Shown: positions 15,101 to 29,196, counted from the first letter of the stretch. The stretch is 64,000 nucleotides of DNA from Dipylidium caninum (GCA_017562135.1 QEYB01000282.1:1135501-1199500), one strand, 5' to 3'. The notes: generated from the sequence alone by a model not told the origin. Translations and numbers: made by a program.

Positions 15101-18100
15101 TTGAGGATACAAAGTCCACGTTTCCTGTCATTCCAACTATGTCATGAGAAAGTGTAATCTTAACTAAAGTGAACACTGTTTAATTACCACAACACTTAAT
15201 AACTTGACCAATTTTCAAGGCAGTAAGTAGTTGACACAGCAGTCTGAATGAACAAAGGTGGTAAATTGCGGTGTCGCAGCAAAATAATACCATATATTAC
15301 CTTGGTAAATTCAAACAAATCCCTTTATGGAATATATGCATTTATGCACGTACGTAGGGAGATATTTACTGAAATAACTTAGTAATGTTGTGTTCAGAGA
15401 TTGGTTTCAACTGAGAGGGTGACGGATCTGCCTTCTGTTTAAGGGAAAATAAGTGAAGTGGAGCAGGATTTGCATGCTCTGGTGCAATCCCTCTCCAACA
15501 ATGAACAACTCGACCCCGATGAAATCTTCCAGGCAAGCTTCCTTTGTCCCCTAGTCGTGGACCACCTTTTGCTACGCTCGCCATTACTCTCCCTACCACC
15601 TTTCCTCCAAACTATTTCACCCAGAGAGGTTAACCAACTGGTTTTTTACACCACTCATTATTAATTTATGCAAGGATTAAGACACGGTGGAGGTGAATGC
15701 ATGTTGCCTGAGCGGTGTCTCAAAAGTTTAATACTCCAAAGTTTTTTTGCATGGCAACAGCTGCTTTGCAATTGCAACCTTTTGCCTCTCAACTACGGAC
15801 TGTTGCACTAACCTTTCCTACTCACAACGAGACGTACGGCCCTCAGGAAAATTTCTGTTTAACTGTTTGACTCAACACAGGAAATAGGGCTGTGAAGTCA
15901 ATGAGCTGCGATTTAACCGAGTGAATTACTCCAATCATGACTATTTTATTGTTTCTATACAGCGCGTTGTTTAGGTTAAGAAGGATTAACCATCAGTCAT
16001 ACCCTTTTGCAAATATGCCTTTTTTCTCCAATAGGATGAGATTTTTTTAAACAACATATAAGAAAACAAGTTTGATGACGCGAAAGTAGTTAGTGTTGCT
16101 TGTTTTGTTTTGGTTGGATATGTAAGCCGCAAAAAGTGACAACTGCTGCATAAATTTCCATATCTCAACTTCTCAAGAACTGTTAAACACATCCAGAATT
16201 CATTATTTTATTAAGGCCATCATCATCCTTACCATTTTCACTGCAATACCTCGTATTTGGTATATGGAAGTTTGACACTCACATTCGCCTAAGTGTACCG
16301 ATTCGTCTGATCGGATTTTCGAGGCTTTCACAATATCATTCTTCCCTTCTCTTCACTGAACTCGGCTCTTTTTTCTCTAAGAAAAAGCATTAAACAAAAA
16401 GGAAACCGCCTTGATAAAGTGTGTTTGTTAAAAGCTCCCATTTAAAGAAATACGAAGGTCCTCGTGTTTGGGTTCATGTTGATGCAATTCTGGATGTTTT
16501 GGTGATGGCGGACGACGTTGTGTAGGCTCCTTTTTATCACCGTTCTCTCGCTTACACGCACCCACTCTGTCTACTGAATGGAGAATCGCGAAAAACGGAC
16601 GTTGTTTTCCCCCATTTCTAGAAACTATATCTAAAGCCTGGTGGCAGTGTAACCCACTTCAACAGGGAATTGATGACCGTGGAGCTATTATTGACCGAAA
16701 GTTGGCTGAAAGTTGTAAACAAACATCTCCAACTGCTCTCACGAAGCCCCAAGTGGATTCTAGAAAAAAGAGGGGATTCAAATGCCACAACAATCGCTAA
16801 TGGGAAAAGTCATCGGCGGTCAAAATCGGCATTTGTTATTGCTCCAACCGGTCCAACGGATCGCAGAAGACGTTCTAGAACTCGTAGTGGATCCATCTAC
16901 CGAGATTGTCTAGAACAAGCAATGTCAAAGTCGTCTTTATGTGGCAGTGTGGAAGGCCTACCCTCTGAAGGCGGGAGGATGATTGAAGTTAAGTGTGACG
17001 AAGGTGATACAAGGACAAGTGGAAGGCTACAACTGGTAGAAAGGCTTAATAATCTTCGAAAGCTGGTCGAGACTACGTCTTTGGTCGCATCACTTGCCTT
17101 AAGTGTAAGTGACACTCCCGCTTCCTCCTACATTTCTCCGACCGGGAGCCACTTTGTGCTGCTCGACGCTTCTATTCCTACTTCATCTGCACTTTTAGTG
17201 CGCCAGAACCGCAGCGTTTTGGTTCGATTTCATTTCTTTTTGTTTTGTTTTCTACTCTCCTCTCCGAGTGTTATGCCTGTTGCCCGCTGGAGTCCACATT
17301 GCATGTCCTAGTGGACCTTAACTCAACCCAAATGGCTAAGAGCTGTGGCCCTTTGGCCGATTGTCAAGGCGCCCTAACTATCAGTGTCATTAAGTTCTCA
17401 CCACTGTCAAATGGACAAATGTAGAGAAAAGACATCAGTAGACACCATTGCGGAGATGTTAGAGGCGATTTATTCAAATGGTCTAACATATGGTGCGCAA
17501 ATTTACTCACCATCGTGGCCATTTTTTCCCCTCCTGTCGGTCGTTTTCCATCCATCACACGATGAAATTTCGAATTGGTCCATTTTATTGTCTCTTCTGT
17601 TCCCCCTGGTAGGCTTGACAAAATTCCTCCTTACTAAATAAACTATTTTGAAATGGGGAGGGCTTTGAAGTCCAATTAAGTATTGTCATTTTCTCCGTTG
17701 TCTTGGTTTCACAATCATGTATGCACCCGCCCTTGCCTCCATCTTGCATAACATTAACGGGAGACATCCACCTGTCTGACAGCACCGGAGCTCACGTAAT
17801 TACTTCTTACTTGGAGGATTTCAGGCAGCCACTCCTCTCTCCTCATCCCCTGCCCTTGCACTAATTGCATGGCACGATTTTATCGCCTCTCTCTCTCTCT
17901 CGTTCTCTACCTTCCTCGCTCGCTCGCTCGCTCGCTCACTACAGTGGGGCGGCTGACACTTTTGGAGGCGATTTATTGAGATAATTAGTACAAGACGGTG
18001 TCATTTCGTGGATGAAAGGAGGAGATGGTAGCGGTTTGTGGTGTTTTAAAGTGTGACCATGAAGTCCTATTTGTACTGCGTGAAATAGACTCTGGAGACA

Positions 18101-20204
18101 ACGGAAGGGGAGGGAGAAGAAGACGCCAAATCGGATGACGACCAGGCGGAGGCCTTCCTCGATGCCAATTCCTCGCTCTCGTCCTCGTCTGCCTCCACCT
18201 CTTCGGCGGTAGCATCAGCGGACAGATGTGAGGAAATGCAAAATAAGGGCAGTCAAAACGGTCAAAAAGTTGGTCTTGAAGACTCCCTAGCCAGTGACTA
18301 TGAAGTTGAGGAAGACGAAAAGAAAATGGAGGGTCCAGTAGGACAAGAACTGTCTGAAATGGACGAGTATGCTGAGACGCAGCTAAAGGAACCCGTTTTG
18401 AATTTGGATGACGACTTGATAGTGCCAGATACGCCTCTGGCTAAGGAGGAGGAGGCAGAAGAAGATGAAGAAGAGGAGGAAGAAGGAGATAGCGATGGTT
18501 AGTGTCAGTTTTTACTCATTTTAATCTACTTATCAGTGCTTTATTTAGTAATCCAAGTTCACTTCCTATTCTACTCACGGATAAACTGACTCCACTAAGT
18601 CGGAAAGTCATTTGAGTGCTAATCCACTGAAGAGAACAAGTTCATTTCGCATTCCACCGCTTTTTTTGCCTAACAATACTGAGTATTTGCAGTTACTGCA
18701 TGCTTAAGTGATTAAGTCTTCATTTGTCCAACCGTTTGCCACTTCTAGAGTCATACAACGACGCATTGAGGCTGATGGCTCAACAACTCGTTGATGATGC
18801 CATCGACTCGGCCGGTAAGGACGTTAATAACACCCACTTCACCGTATACTCAACAAAATCACAATGTTCATCACACAAATGATTACCCGGTATCCCTAAA
18901 GCGTCTCCCCACCCCGCCTGTTGATGTGTGAAAGGGGATCCCAGCCGAGAGAGACAACTCCCCCGTGATAAGTTAGTTCCACACCTAGTGGGAAGCGCAA
19001 CGTGGAAGTATGATATTAAAGAGAAAGGGGACAAACTTCTTAAACTCACTTTTATTCCTCATTTGACCTTGCTTACGCCATAAACGAAGGTGTATGGGGA
19101 GGGAAGATATCCTCTAGATGATCGAGATGCCTTCGGACAATGCTATGATGACATCCAATGCCATGAACAGAAACGCAAGGCATTCAAACAGTCACATAAT
19201 CCTGTGCTTTTTATTCATCGTTTTGGAGGCTGTCGATATCCAGATCAAACTTTTCAGCATCCTAACCAGTGGTTTGCACAAATGAGGATGGGAAAGGGAA
19301 GTAGGGAGAGCTAAAGTTTTAGACTATCTGTGGGAAAGTCATTTGGATTACCTCATCCTCTGCATAACCTGTCTCGTCAATTGGTTGAATAGGTTCCCAA
19401 CCTTATTCCTTATTCCAGTTGACGAAAGTCTACACTCAACGGTGTAGAAAGAACGGACTGAATTCGGAGTAATCACTTCTCTACCTCCGAATCATTCATG
19501 TGTTGTGAAAGGCATAAAATGGTTAGGTACTCCCCTTCTCGGGGCACAATTATCCCCAGTTGTCGGAGAGACCCTTCTTCATGACATCTCGGCCAGATGT
19601 TGAGGAGATTACCGTGGTTTGTGGCATTATGTCAAATCGCGCCACTGTTGTCAAAGTGAGAAAATGTTGAAAATTGTAGACTTGTGAAGTTTAGTCTGCT
19701 GATAAGTAGTGTAACCCAAAATGCACGTGAAACCTGTGTTAGACAACTGGTTTTTTTCATCTGTTAAGACTATGATGAGAGTAAAGATAAATTTTATGTC
19801 TCTTCCCTACAGAGACTTACGAAATGGATTTGGAAATGATTGCCTGCGATCTAACAAATTCAGCTATTGCCGCGGCAATCGCGCAAGTTTTGGACATTCG
19901 TCAGTGCGATTTAACGTTCCCCTGCACCACAGACAGCGGCATCAGCGTGGTGGAGACTAGAGGACACTTTAGCAGTGGAGACGACGATGAATTAACTGTT
20001 ACCGGCTCGCGGCCGCACCTCGCTCCAACATTGAATGTAGCCAACGCCTCCGATGTCTTGTTTAGTGACCTTGACAAACTTGATCCTGCCCATCCCTCTT
20101 TGCACGTCGGTGTTTCCGTGGGACGGAATGATTCGCAGAAGTCGACTACCTCTAGTGGCTATTTGGGTTCGGGCGATGAAATCGTCCAACATGATTGGAT
20201 TTGA
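105..20204 (+). CDS. C1-DH-PH Rho guanine-nucleotide exchange factor (RhoGEF2/ARHGEF11/12- or Lbc-like), 5' end outside window
   Basis: Likely activates Rho GTPases at the membrane. Seventeen exons join in one frame (1347 residues plus stop): 105-341, 788-899, 1927-2154, 4062-4358, 6102-6174, 8630-8855, 9195-9485, 10575-10809, 11928-12103, 13709-14084, 14282-14366, 14677-14945, 15444-15532, 16622-17104, 18089-18497, 18749-18814, 19813-20204. Residues 85-134 form a C1 domain with exact spacing HX12CX2CX13CX2CX4HX2CX7C. Residues 392-620 match a DH domain: VRTLVLLEFHQKVRYMV fits helix 1 and NLPLIANNIMK fits the KYPLLLDNI helix, though divergence is high. Residues about 626-800 fit PH, ending in a Trp helix (WLNILKK). 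A short coiled coil (EVEQDLHAL) and a Ser/Glu-rich tail follow. C1-DH-PH order is known in fly RhoGEF2 and worm RHGF-1, whose PDZ and RGS domains would lie upstream, and also in the Lbc group, so the subfamily is unsettled. The intron after 15532 appears to use a GC donor. Confidence 0.8.
6809..6971. repeat. GA-rich simple repeat tracts in a RhoGEF intron
   Basis: Purine tracts of GAGA and GGAA units lie at about 6809-6862 and 6950-6971, inside the intron 6175-8629. Open frames crossing them encode only Arg/Glu runs and are repeat artefacts. Confidence 0.85.
17889..17938. repeat. TC and CTCG microsatellite in a RhoGEF intron
   Basis: A (TC)n run is followed by about six copies of the tetranucleotide CTCG, inside the intron 17105-18088. 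Confidence 0.85.
18749..19877 (+). other. Two tandem AKAP-like amphipathic helices in the RhoGEF tail
   Basis: Exons 18749-18814 and 19813-20204 both start in phase 1 and open with a related pattern, ESYNDAL and ETYEMDL, followed by A-x-x-L and later A-I-x-x-A. The first helix, AQQLVDDAIDSA (18778-18813), fits the RII-subunit binding pattern of A-kinase anchoring proteins: small or hydrophobic residues at positions 1, 4, 5, 8, 9 and 12. The second, ACDLTNSAIAAA (19842-19877), fits except for Thr at position 5. Exon duplication and PKA anchoring are inferences. Confidence 0.5.
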
Positions 20205-21694
20205 CATGTCCCCTCATGACCTCGGATAGAAATCGAGATTCAACATGTAAATAATTAGAAATCACAGTGTTGCCTCTATGAACAATTTTCTCCCTTCTCT
20301 TTCCCCTATTCACCCGTTTCACCACCACTATCCTGATGATTTACTGAGAGGCAAGGAGAAATCTGCTGCACATATACACAATTGGTGGGGCCATTTGGTC
20401 CACTATTACTGGCCTTACGAGGTTTACTCCATCCGTTGACAAGACCTGTTAACCTCTCACCTGCTGCCGCTTATCATCGCCTATTTTATTCTTGTGCCTT
20501 TCTCACAAATAATCATGAAATAAATCTTTTTGAATTTTACGATAAACTACCCCATATGCGTCAACGCAAACAGGTGAATGATGCTCGTTAATGAAGGTAA
20601 GACGTGAAAAACGACGAAACTATAATAAGGTATTTAGTGTAAGTTCTCTGTGCAATAATAAACTAGTCATTGTGGGATTGAGAACTTGGTCCACCTATAA
20701 TTAACCCATTAGGTTCTCAAAAAGGCGTCTAGGTGGATGAGGTAGTTATTACCACTCATGATGTTATATAGGAAATAATCAAGTCAGTGGTAATTATGTG
20801 GCACTGAACTCTGAAATATGGGAGCAGGAACGTTTAGACATAATGGTAATAATGCTGCAGGACAAATCGGTAAAACAACATGATGACGTAATTTCAAATA
20901 AGTAAGTAAAATGCGAGCTTAAACAAATCAGGAATCCAGGATATGAACAATTATGGCTCCATCAAAGTCCATATAATAAGTGCAAAGACGTGGTGACGTG
21001 TTAATCGAGTCTCAAACCTTCATTGGGTGACGTCATAAATGATGTGGAAAATTAAGATACTAAAGAGCGCATTTAATAAGGCAAGGTTTTCATTATGAGA
21101 AAGTGCAGGGCTTGGGTATTAGTACCAACGTGACCACATTACATTTTAGCCTTAGGGTTTTTATGCATTCACTTATGGTCTCCAGACTTGCCGACATCCC
21201 ATTTCTCCAGAGTGGGACTCATGAATTTATTTATGTTATACCCACTGAGTAAGAGCTACGGAATCACACGGAAACCAATGGGATTTCGTCAATGTGCCCA
21301 TAAAGGAAAGCTATCTAGTCAAACTAGAAATGGTATCGACCCGTTGGACCATCTCGCCTGTTAGAATTGCTGTAGGATTCATGGAAATGTGCAACAAATA
21401 ATGGGAGCAAACCATGGAGGGTATGATTCAATTGAAGGCAGAAGATGTAACAATGGATTCTGTTGGATCGTTTTTGCCTCGACGTGCACACAGGTTAGCT
21501 GCGATCTTCAAGTAAAATTTTCTTGCCCGTTTTAAAGCGTCCATCTTTTTCGTTATTCAAGGCTTTTCCAATGTGATGTTATTAATTTAACAGTTTGGGA
21601 ATACACATAAGATATAAACAACTTTACTCATTGCAAGCAATAAATAAACACCCGTGCTTGGTAAGGAGCCCATCTGCGTCACAGATTTGGAGAA
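20205..21694. other. Intergenic interval between RhoGEF and NUP160
   Basis: About 1.5 kb. I see no open frame with recognisable protein character, no RNA gene and no clear repeat. It should hold the RhoGEF 3' UTR and the NUP160 promoter. Both flanking genes are transcribed left to right. Confidence 0.6.
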
Positions 21695-24600
21695 ATGCTG
21701 TCTCAATTGATCGCTTTCGACAGTCTCAAAACCATTCCGGACCGAGTATGCGACATAAAAACAAGTAGTTATTTGTAAAAAGCCTTCATTTTCTTAGCTA
21801 CTTCTGAGGCGATCACGTCGCTGTCTCGAGAAAGTCTTAACCGTGCTGGTGGTTCATCGATTAATTTCATGGATTTCGGTGATCGTCTGTTTGTTTGGAA
21901 TTCTGTGTGTGATAAACTGCACGTCTGTGAACTTTCTTTTGCGAATGACGTTTCGCGTGGGACGGTCGAATTTTGTTTCCCCAATTCAAGAGTTCTTCAC
22001 TGTGGGATATATTACGAAAAGACCGGACTTTTCATATTGGCGGCCACTACTAATGGCGTTTACGAAAAGCACTTCATGCATTTTGATAAAGTATGATTAT
22101 ACCGTAGGCTAATTTTTAGGCCAGTAAATACGAATCGATTCTTGGCGGCAAATGGCCATCCAAGTCAATATTTCATCCAGTTAAAGGCCTTGGGTCTCAA
22201 GAAATACTATGTTCTGCCACCACTCGCCATAACTGTGAATATTCGCTTTTTGCATTTGGAGTCAAGGAAGATTGTGTTATGCTTGTATCAATATCCAGTC
22301 ACAACCAAGGTATGCTTCCTAGCTTGTCAAAATATTACACAAATCAGAAGTACGTACTCTACCCCTGACATCGAGTCATTTCAGTCTTTGGACCGGAATT
22401 GTGCCGTCATTCTCAAAGTTTGTTCAATATCTCTAGATTTAAGGCTTTAGTAAGCAATATTCGGAACATTTAGGAAGCCCTATATCTGTGGCCTTTGTTA
22501 CTGAGGCCGCCTCGGACCCCGTACTTGTTTGTGTATGCAAGGATCATTATTTTCGTGCTTGGGATTTGCAGGTACTTGGACTTATTTGTAAATTTCCTTT
22601 TAGCATTATCAGCAAATCTCCACAATTGATCTCTTACAATGTTTGAGTGCATATTCTAGTTACTTCGACACTTTCACTGATGCTAACCGACGAGGTTTGG
22701 CGTTTGCACCCGGTGTTAATCATTGCGTTAAAACGTCAGGAAATTTCGCCCTTATCTACCTTGAGTTGTTACCGATGGAAAAATTCCCAATTCCTCCTAT
22801 TCATAGGACTTACTGGATATGGATTCGCTTAAGCAACCGTAAAAGCAAAATGCATTTTGATGTTATTTATGTTGAACCTATGAAGCAAATGTCAAGTTTT
22901 CAGATATCGCTTAACGGTCCAGTTTGGTCTTTGATTGACTTTACTCCATTTATTTCTTATACTACTCCTAACCCATCGGTTACCGCAATGGATAGTAAGT
23001 GGGACGAAACGTCACCTACTTTGGGTAAGCCAATTCATGGGATATTTGACTCTTAAACTGGTTATAGGTATATGGTCCCTTTTGGATGTCCCAAATGAAG
23101 AAGACTACAGCCAACCTATCTTGCGACTAGACAAATATGAATCAGATGACTCTCAACATTCCCTTGTATCTAGCTCATCAATGATCGGGAATTGTAGCTC
23201 AAAACTATGGAAAGAGCCGTTCCCTCAGTTCGTTCTTACTCGCCAACGTAGTTGTGGTGAATTAGATGTGCACTGTGATATTGACGAGGAGGGCGTTGAT
23301 TTGAACGCTTTCATGGACTTCGTTTTCACTCCTGGTCGCTTTGCTAAAGTCGCAATTTTCAATGCTTTCAACGTTAGCTGTGTTACTTTTATATCTTGTT
23401 TAAGTAATTCTCTGGGCTTATACCGATCTTTTTCTAGTCTTTGAGGCAGTCATATAATCTTCCCCCAGGAATGTCTTTCTCCGGACGACATTGTACCAGT
23501 AATAAGAGATAAAATTAGTCGCACTTTCACCTCTGACGTAAGTCAGCTTTACTTGACTATCTGCTGCCTTTTCTTATGTTCCCATTTTTCTTATCACTTT
23601 TTATTGGTCTATCCGTCAGTTGCGAACATCATTTTCCGCCTCTGAATGGGAAAATGTTCTGAAGACTTTCCACCAAAGCATTATAGACTACCACCATCGT
23701 GCTTGCGAACCGCTAGGTCTATTCTGCTTACAATCTAGTGGGGATGTGATGGTTGTTCATCGTTCTGGTGTGTCAGTTGCACGAGATCTTCATTCGGCGG
23801 AAGAGTCTCTCTTAAATCCATTTTTCCGCGTTTTCAATTTCATCGAGTCAGGAAAGTTGCTCCTGCTTTTCTGCCATTGTATTTTTATTATGCATATAAG
23901 CTTACGACTTACTCTCGTCTTTTATTATAGACCTCGAAACATCGAGCCCTGACAACCAAAATATCAAACTACGTGCTCGAGATCACCTTTTATCTCGCTG
24001 TCGTAATATCGTCAAGGACCTCGAGCAAAGTCGGATTTGGTTGGAACATGAAAGCAGAATTTCTGAGAATATCGTCAACTTAGAGAATACTGAAATTGTT
24101 TTAAAACAACTTCTGTAAGAGTTTGGCCTAAAGTCTTATCCACGACTTTTGAAATTAACTATTGTTGTTCAATATGGTGCTGATATGTAACGATACATAA
24201 GGTGTAGAATGTAGAACGTAATTTTATGGCCAAAGGACTTTAAAATTCGGACAGGTTTTTAATGTTTCGTAATTATTGCTACTTGGGTCATTCACTGTTT
24301 ACTTTTAATAGCTTTACTGAGAGTACATTAGTAGCCATATGTTGACATTTAGAGGAGACTTACTTGCCTCCAATTCGGATTTGCTATTGAATGATGAGGC
24401 GGAGGATGTTATGGAAGGAATGGAGGACGCCTTCCTTTGGATCCTAGAGCTTCTTTCCACACCGGAGGCAGACTATGAGTTTTCTATTGACCGGGCAGAA
24501 GAAATTGAGGAGGGTAAGTAAACGTCAATAAAATTCGATCCCTATTACCTTAAAGATAGTTTTTTGTTTATAATGAACATTCCGTCGGAAATATTTTAGT

Positions 24601-27600
24601 ATCCGAAGACTCTTATCAACGCCCCTCGTCTTTTATGGGCTTTGGATCGAGGCTGTCTGTGGAACTTCTGCGCTATGGTGTCAATCAGGCAACAACGACT
24701 CGTCTGCGTTTTTGCGTCGCAGTGTACCTCCTCTGGCATTATTGTAACAATCGCTTCACTGCTTCATTTGAATACTCCCAAGTGGAAGAACAGTTGATTC
24801 GGGTCTATCGATGCCTTATTATTATCCAGTGGCTTACACTAACTCGTACTGCATTTTCATCGGATGAAAACTATCGGTAAGCGAATTGCGCCAATAATCC
24901 GCAACTATTTTATCCTTTTGTGGCCTTAGGTCATCAGTGTGGACGCATCTCAAGCTTCTTGGTATGGAGGATATCTCCATGGATCCCGGCCCTTCAAAGG
25001 AATCCCTTCGCTCCGACTTCCATTTTACTTCAAACAGGGTAATTCTTCAGTCATCCGGCTTGAGCCTCTTTGAAGAACTCATTCTTTCAATTCCTGGACT
25101 CACTGCGCATTTTGGGAGGAAGAACGAGTTTTCTTGGAGAAAGAATTGTTCCCTAATAATTGCGCACCTTCAACAATCTTTCTGCCCCTTGCGCAAGAAT
25201 GGTGAATCCATGGCTCCTCTCCTCAGACACCTCTTATGCGGTGCTAGGGTAATATTCCGTCGGCTCGTGTTTCTCACTCTGATTCATGTCCCTTAGTAAA
25301 ATGTTTTTTTTCGGTTCGCTTATTAGTGTAAGGAATTGTTGACACTATGCAAATACCTCGCTCCAGATGCTTTTGTCAATGTCGATTTAAGACGTCTGTT
25401 GAGGAATCGTCAATATGGGGAAGAAAATTGGGAATTGAAACAAAATTGCCTAACTGCGTCCTGGTGGATGGGTGATAAAAGTGCTCTCTATATGTGTGCT
25501 TTTCTTGCACTTCTATGGTCTGGGTTAGTCCTTACTTTGGCCTTTCCTTTTGTGTTTTTCATTATTAGTTTAATTCCTTATTCACATTCAAATCTCTTTA
25601 GATTCATTGATGAAGCGCTTGAGCACCATATCCAAGGTTCCTTGTATCTTCGAAACCGTTTGCTTAGCCGCTTTTATCCATCTGTCGAATGCCTACCAGA
25701 GCTTGCACTTAATGAAAATGTGGCGGCCCCATGCTCCCTCCTAGAAAAACTCTTCCCCGCTGAATTCTCTCTCAATGGTTCACTAGGACATTCCATCCAA
25801 GGGAATGGGGATACGTCTTTCGCTCCTTTCCTTGTTGACGAAATCCAAATTAGATATTTGATCAAAGTATGAATGCTTTCGGTACTAAATTAATGCTGGA
25901 TTTAATTGCGTTAATATTTACTTGCCGGTGTGCGTTGTAGGCGATGCCGGTGTTGGAACAGCTTGACAAGCCTCAACATGTGATTCGGTTATGTGAATAT
26001 GCTCTACAGATTATCCGCAATGCTGCTAACAGTGCTTGCTCCAAGAGTCTCTTGGATTTCGGCGCTTGTCCTCGCCTCGCCTCCATTCTGTGTGGAAATT
26101 CGGCGGTGTCTCCCCATGCGAATCAACCCCGTAGGTTCGATCATCTTTGAAGAATAGAAACGATAATATTCAGCAGATAAGCTGACGATTTTATGCTATA
26201 CAAATGAGATCCATTCATTAAAATTTACGTGTCTTCCTTATTTAACGTATTGGTTTCGTTAAAAGACAATGCTAGTTTGAAACCGTAACGTATAGTTCTG
26301 CAGTCACCGTAATGTTCCTGTTTTTTGGCTATTTTCTAACAATAGCATTGGCAACGCCGATGAATGGCACCAGTCTTTTTCCTATCTCCGCTATTCGTAC
26401 TGATAACTCGGACTTCCTTGCCATCGCCCAAAATTTTGCAGAATTCGAGGCGGTTCTCCGAACTCGCATTTTTAGACACGAACTCGCCATCGGAAATTTT
26501 TCGAGGGCCCATGCTTTGGTTATGAGTAACCCCGATAAGGGCAGGCAAGTCGTCTCTACTCTCCTCGTCTTTTCTGATGGCAAATCGCTTATCTCAACCT
26601 GATTATTGTTTTCTAGACAAAGGGACTGTCTTCATCTGTTAATTACCACGCTCTGTGATCGCGGTGAGACTGCTGAACTCGTAAACTTCGAATATGGCCC
26701 TCTGGAAAGTGAGGTATTCCTTTCTCCTCACCTCTTCTCCTCCCTTTCTGCATATTTTTTAAAATATTATTTACGCTTTGCTTTCTCTAGTGCTGTTATC
26801 TGTGTCGAATGGTTTTTGTTTGCCCACTAAGAATGACCGCTCAAGCACTTTTGTTCCATATTGCTTCTTTTCAATAGCATTTCCATCTAGATGTTGCTCT
26901 CGGGGTCTTAGAAAGGTGTTGCACCGTTTAGTCAATCTTAAATTGTGTCACTCCAAGGGGGTTTCCTCTTGATTCCGATTTAATTTTGGAAGGATCTTTG
27001 CCGAAGTACATTTATCAGTCTTATTAGTACTTAAATAAACCGGAAAATTAGACCGTAAATATACTTTTCAGATGATTTCCACTCTTGAAGCGAGAGCTCG
27101 AGCAGCCGATATGCTACCGAAGGTGCTACTCCGCCGAAAGAATCTCAAGATGCCGGAAGTTGGAGAAATGGGACAGGAGGATAAACAAGAAAACGTCTTC
27201 TACGCGGTGCTTTATGCGTACTACGTGCGCCGGTTGAAGTTCCACTCTGCCGCGAAAATATGCTTTGAACAGGCTATTCGCCTTGCGGAAGAGTCCTCTT
27301 TACTACCACCAACTCTGCCTCGACGCTCCAAATATAATGATAATTCTGGTGCCGGCTCTCGAAGTTTAGCTGCTCTACAGCGACAAGCTCTCTGTCTCGC
27401 CACCTGTATCAACACCCTCGAGTTACTGCCGCCACAAGACCAATGGATTATCGAGCCAGACTCCAAATTTGTCTTTCCCGACGTTGCAAAGGTATTTTTC
27501 TATCCGTCTTCTAAATTAACTTTTACCTCTTTCGGTTTCTCCAGCCTTGTGCTCTCACGACCGACGTCTCCTGGGCTTTTGACTCGGAGGAAGAGAATGA

Positions 27601-29196
27601 CGTAAATGATAACCGTCCAGAAGGTGAAGAAGAGGGGAATGAGGAGATTCGTGGCTCCGAAAGCTCTTTGAATCCACAAGTCACCAGTGAAGAATCTATA
27701 CAGGGTCGTCGTATCCTAAGGCTAATCGATTTGGAGCACCAGTATTTGGCGGTGCTGGCCCGTCTTCGATTGGCCAAGGTGTCGTGGCAGCAGGGTATGC
27801 TGCGGGTGAGAACTACGTCAATTCATGACCTCTACTCCGACCTCATCGCTACGGCCATATTTGAGGTTGTATGCTAACTATTTTCCCCTTTTATTCGTAC
27901 ACTCATTCTTATTTAACGTGATCTTGTTTTTGTAGGAGGCTTTTCAATTACTAATTGCATTCAAACTCGATCCTTCACTTCTAATCACCGCTGTTGCTTC
28001 GCGGTGTGTTTCGTTAACAGAACTCAAACAAAGTGGTCAGGAAAAATTCACCTCCTGTCTTCCTGCACTCACGAATGTCGCCTCGCCACTGAGCGTGGAG
28101 CGAGAGCTCGTTGCTAAGTCCGTGGTCGCTCTGTCCGACTACTTTGGTGTCACAAGTGACGTGATGGTGGAAGCAAATTACAAGAGGTTTGTATCCCCAA
28201 CTTAGCCTGTTATTCACTTATTTTTTAGCGCGATTTCTAACGTATGCTCTTTCAGCGATCTCTTAGATCTGTATTGGTCCCTGCTAAAGGTTCTATTAAC
28301 CAATCTTGGCCCTTTACACATTGTTTCCGTTGATGATAAGCCGCGAGCCAAGTGGGACCTCTGTTTAGCGGCGTGCCGGACACTACTGACGGGGTCATTA
28401 ACTCAGTCTTCGTCTCTTCATCTCCCCCGATGGCTCATGCAACTTTTATCTGTCGGTCCTTCTGGTCCTGTTGTGTCTCTGTTCCGTCTTCTCCTCGAGC
28501 ATAGCCGCCTTCAAGAGGCTTATCGCCTGGCGGTTGCTATGCTTTTGGCGGCTATTGGACCTGAAACTGGCCAGTGTCCGGCGCTCTTGAAAAACGTACT
28601 CCATTCTTATCTTCATTCGCTCACATCAATCATAACTTACCTACTTTTCTCTTAACCTCTAGGCCGATTTGCATCAGATTAGACTGACTTTACTCTCTGC
28701 ACCGAAGCGTGTCTCATCTAATTCAATCTACCTCCCTCACAATCTCCTTATCCGCCTCCTAGAAGCTCTCGCCTCCGTCTCCCAGACCTCCGATTTGTAC
28801 TCCAATGTACGGGTGATTGCATTCGTGACTTGGTTGTTTTAATTACCTTGTATGTGTGCCTTTTAGCGATTTAGCATTTTAATCTTAGGCAAACGTCCAC
28901 TCCCAGTTTTGAGACTCCAACTACCAGAAGATTAAAACATTCTTTGGTAACTATATTTTCATTCAAGCATTGAATTCATGTGCTATAGGCCTATCATCGC
29001 GGTTGATCTCCCCAAATAGTCTTCATGTGTGATTCGCTGTTCCGATATTAGTTTTTGCATCTCCCTTATGTTTCCTCAATGGCTTTTTTTTGACTTGGGT
29101 CGACTCGTTGCGTCTGCCTTTCAGATGCACACGGAACTACGATCATTGATGAAGAGGTACTACTCGACTTTGGCCTCTTTGGGTGACAAGCCCTAA
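21695..29196 (+). CDS. NUP160: Nucleoporin Nup160 (Y-complex scaffold)
   Basis: Scaffold of the nuclear pore outer ring. Twenty-three exons keep one frame (1713 residues; human about 1436): 21695-21745, 21809-22090, 22120-22309, 22444-22571, 22604-23024, 23068-23372, 23469-23537, 23620-23878, 23931-24114, 24353-24513, 24600-24876, 24930-25248, 25327-25523, 25602-25866, 25941-26130, 26346-26544, 26617-26713, 27072-27491, 27545-27865, 27936-28186, 28256-28595, 28663-28806, 29125-29196. Family landmarks: the N-terminal beta-propeller (DRLFVWNSVCDKLHVCELS; VCVCKDHYFRAWDLQ), FTPGRFAK, the block VMEGMEDAFLWILELL, then the helical region (QRDCLHLLITTLCDRGETAEL; STLEARARAADML; LDLYWSLLKVLL). Least certain are the first exon (17 residues) and the donor at 23878. 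The intron after 26544 has a GC donor. Human residues are cited from memory. Confidence 0.92.

Noticed and set aside
22474..22571. Acceptor at 22473 for the fourth NUP160 exon
   Set aside because: Phase-compatible, but the acceptor at 22443 adds ten residues (FSKQYSEHLG) that better fill the family spacing; kept as an alternative.
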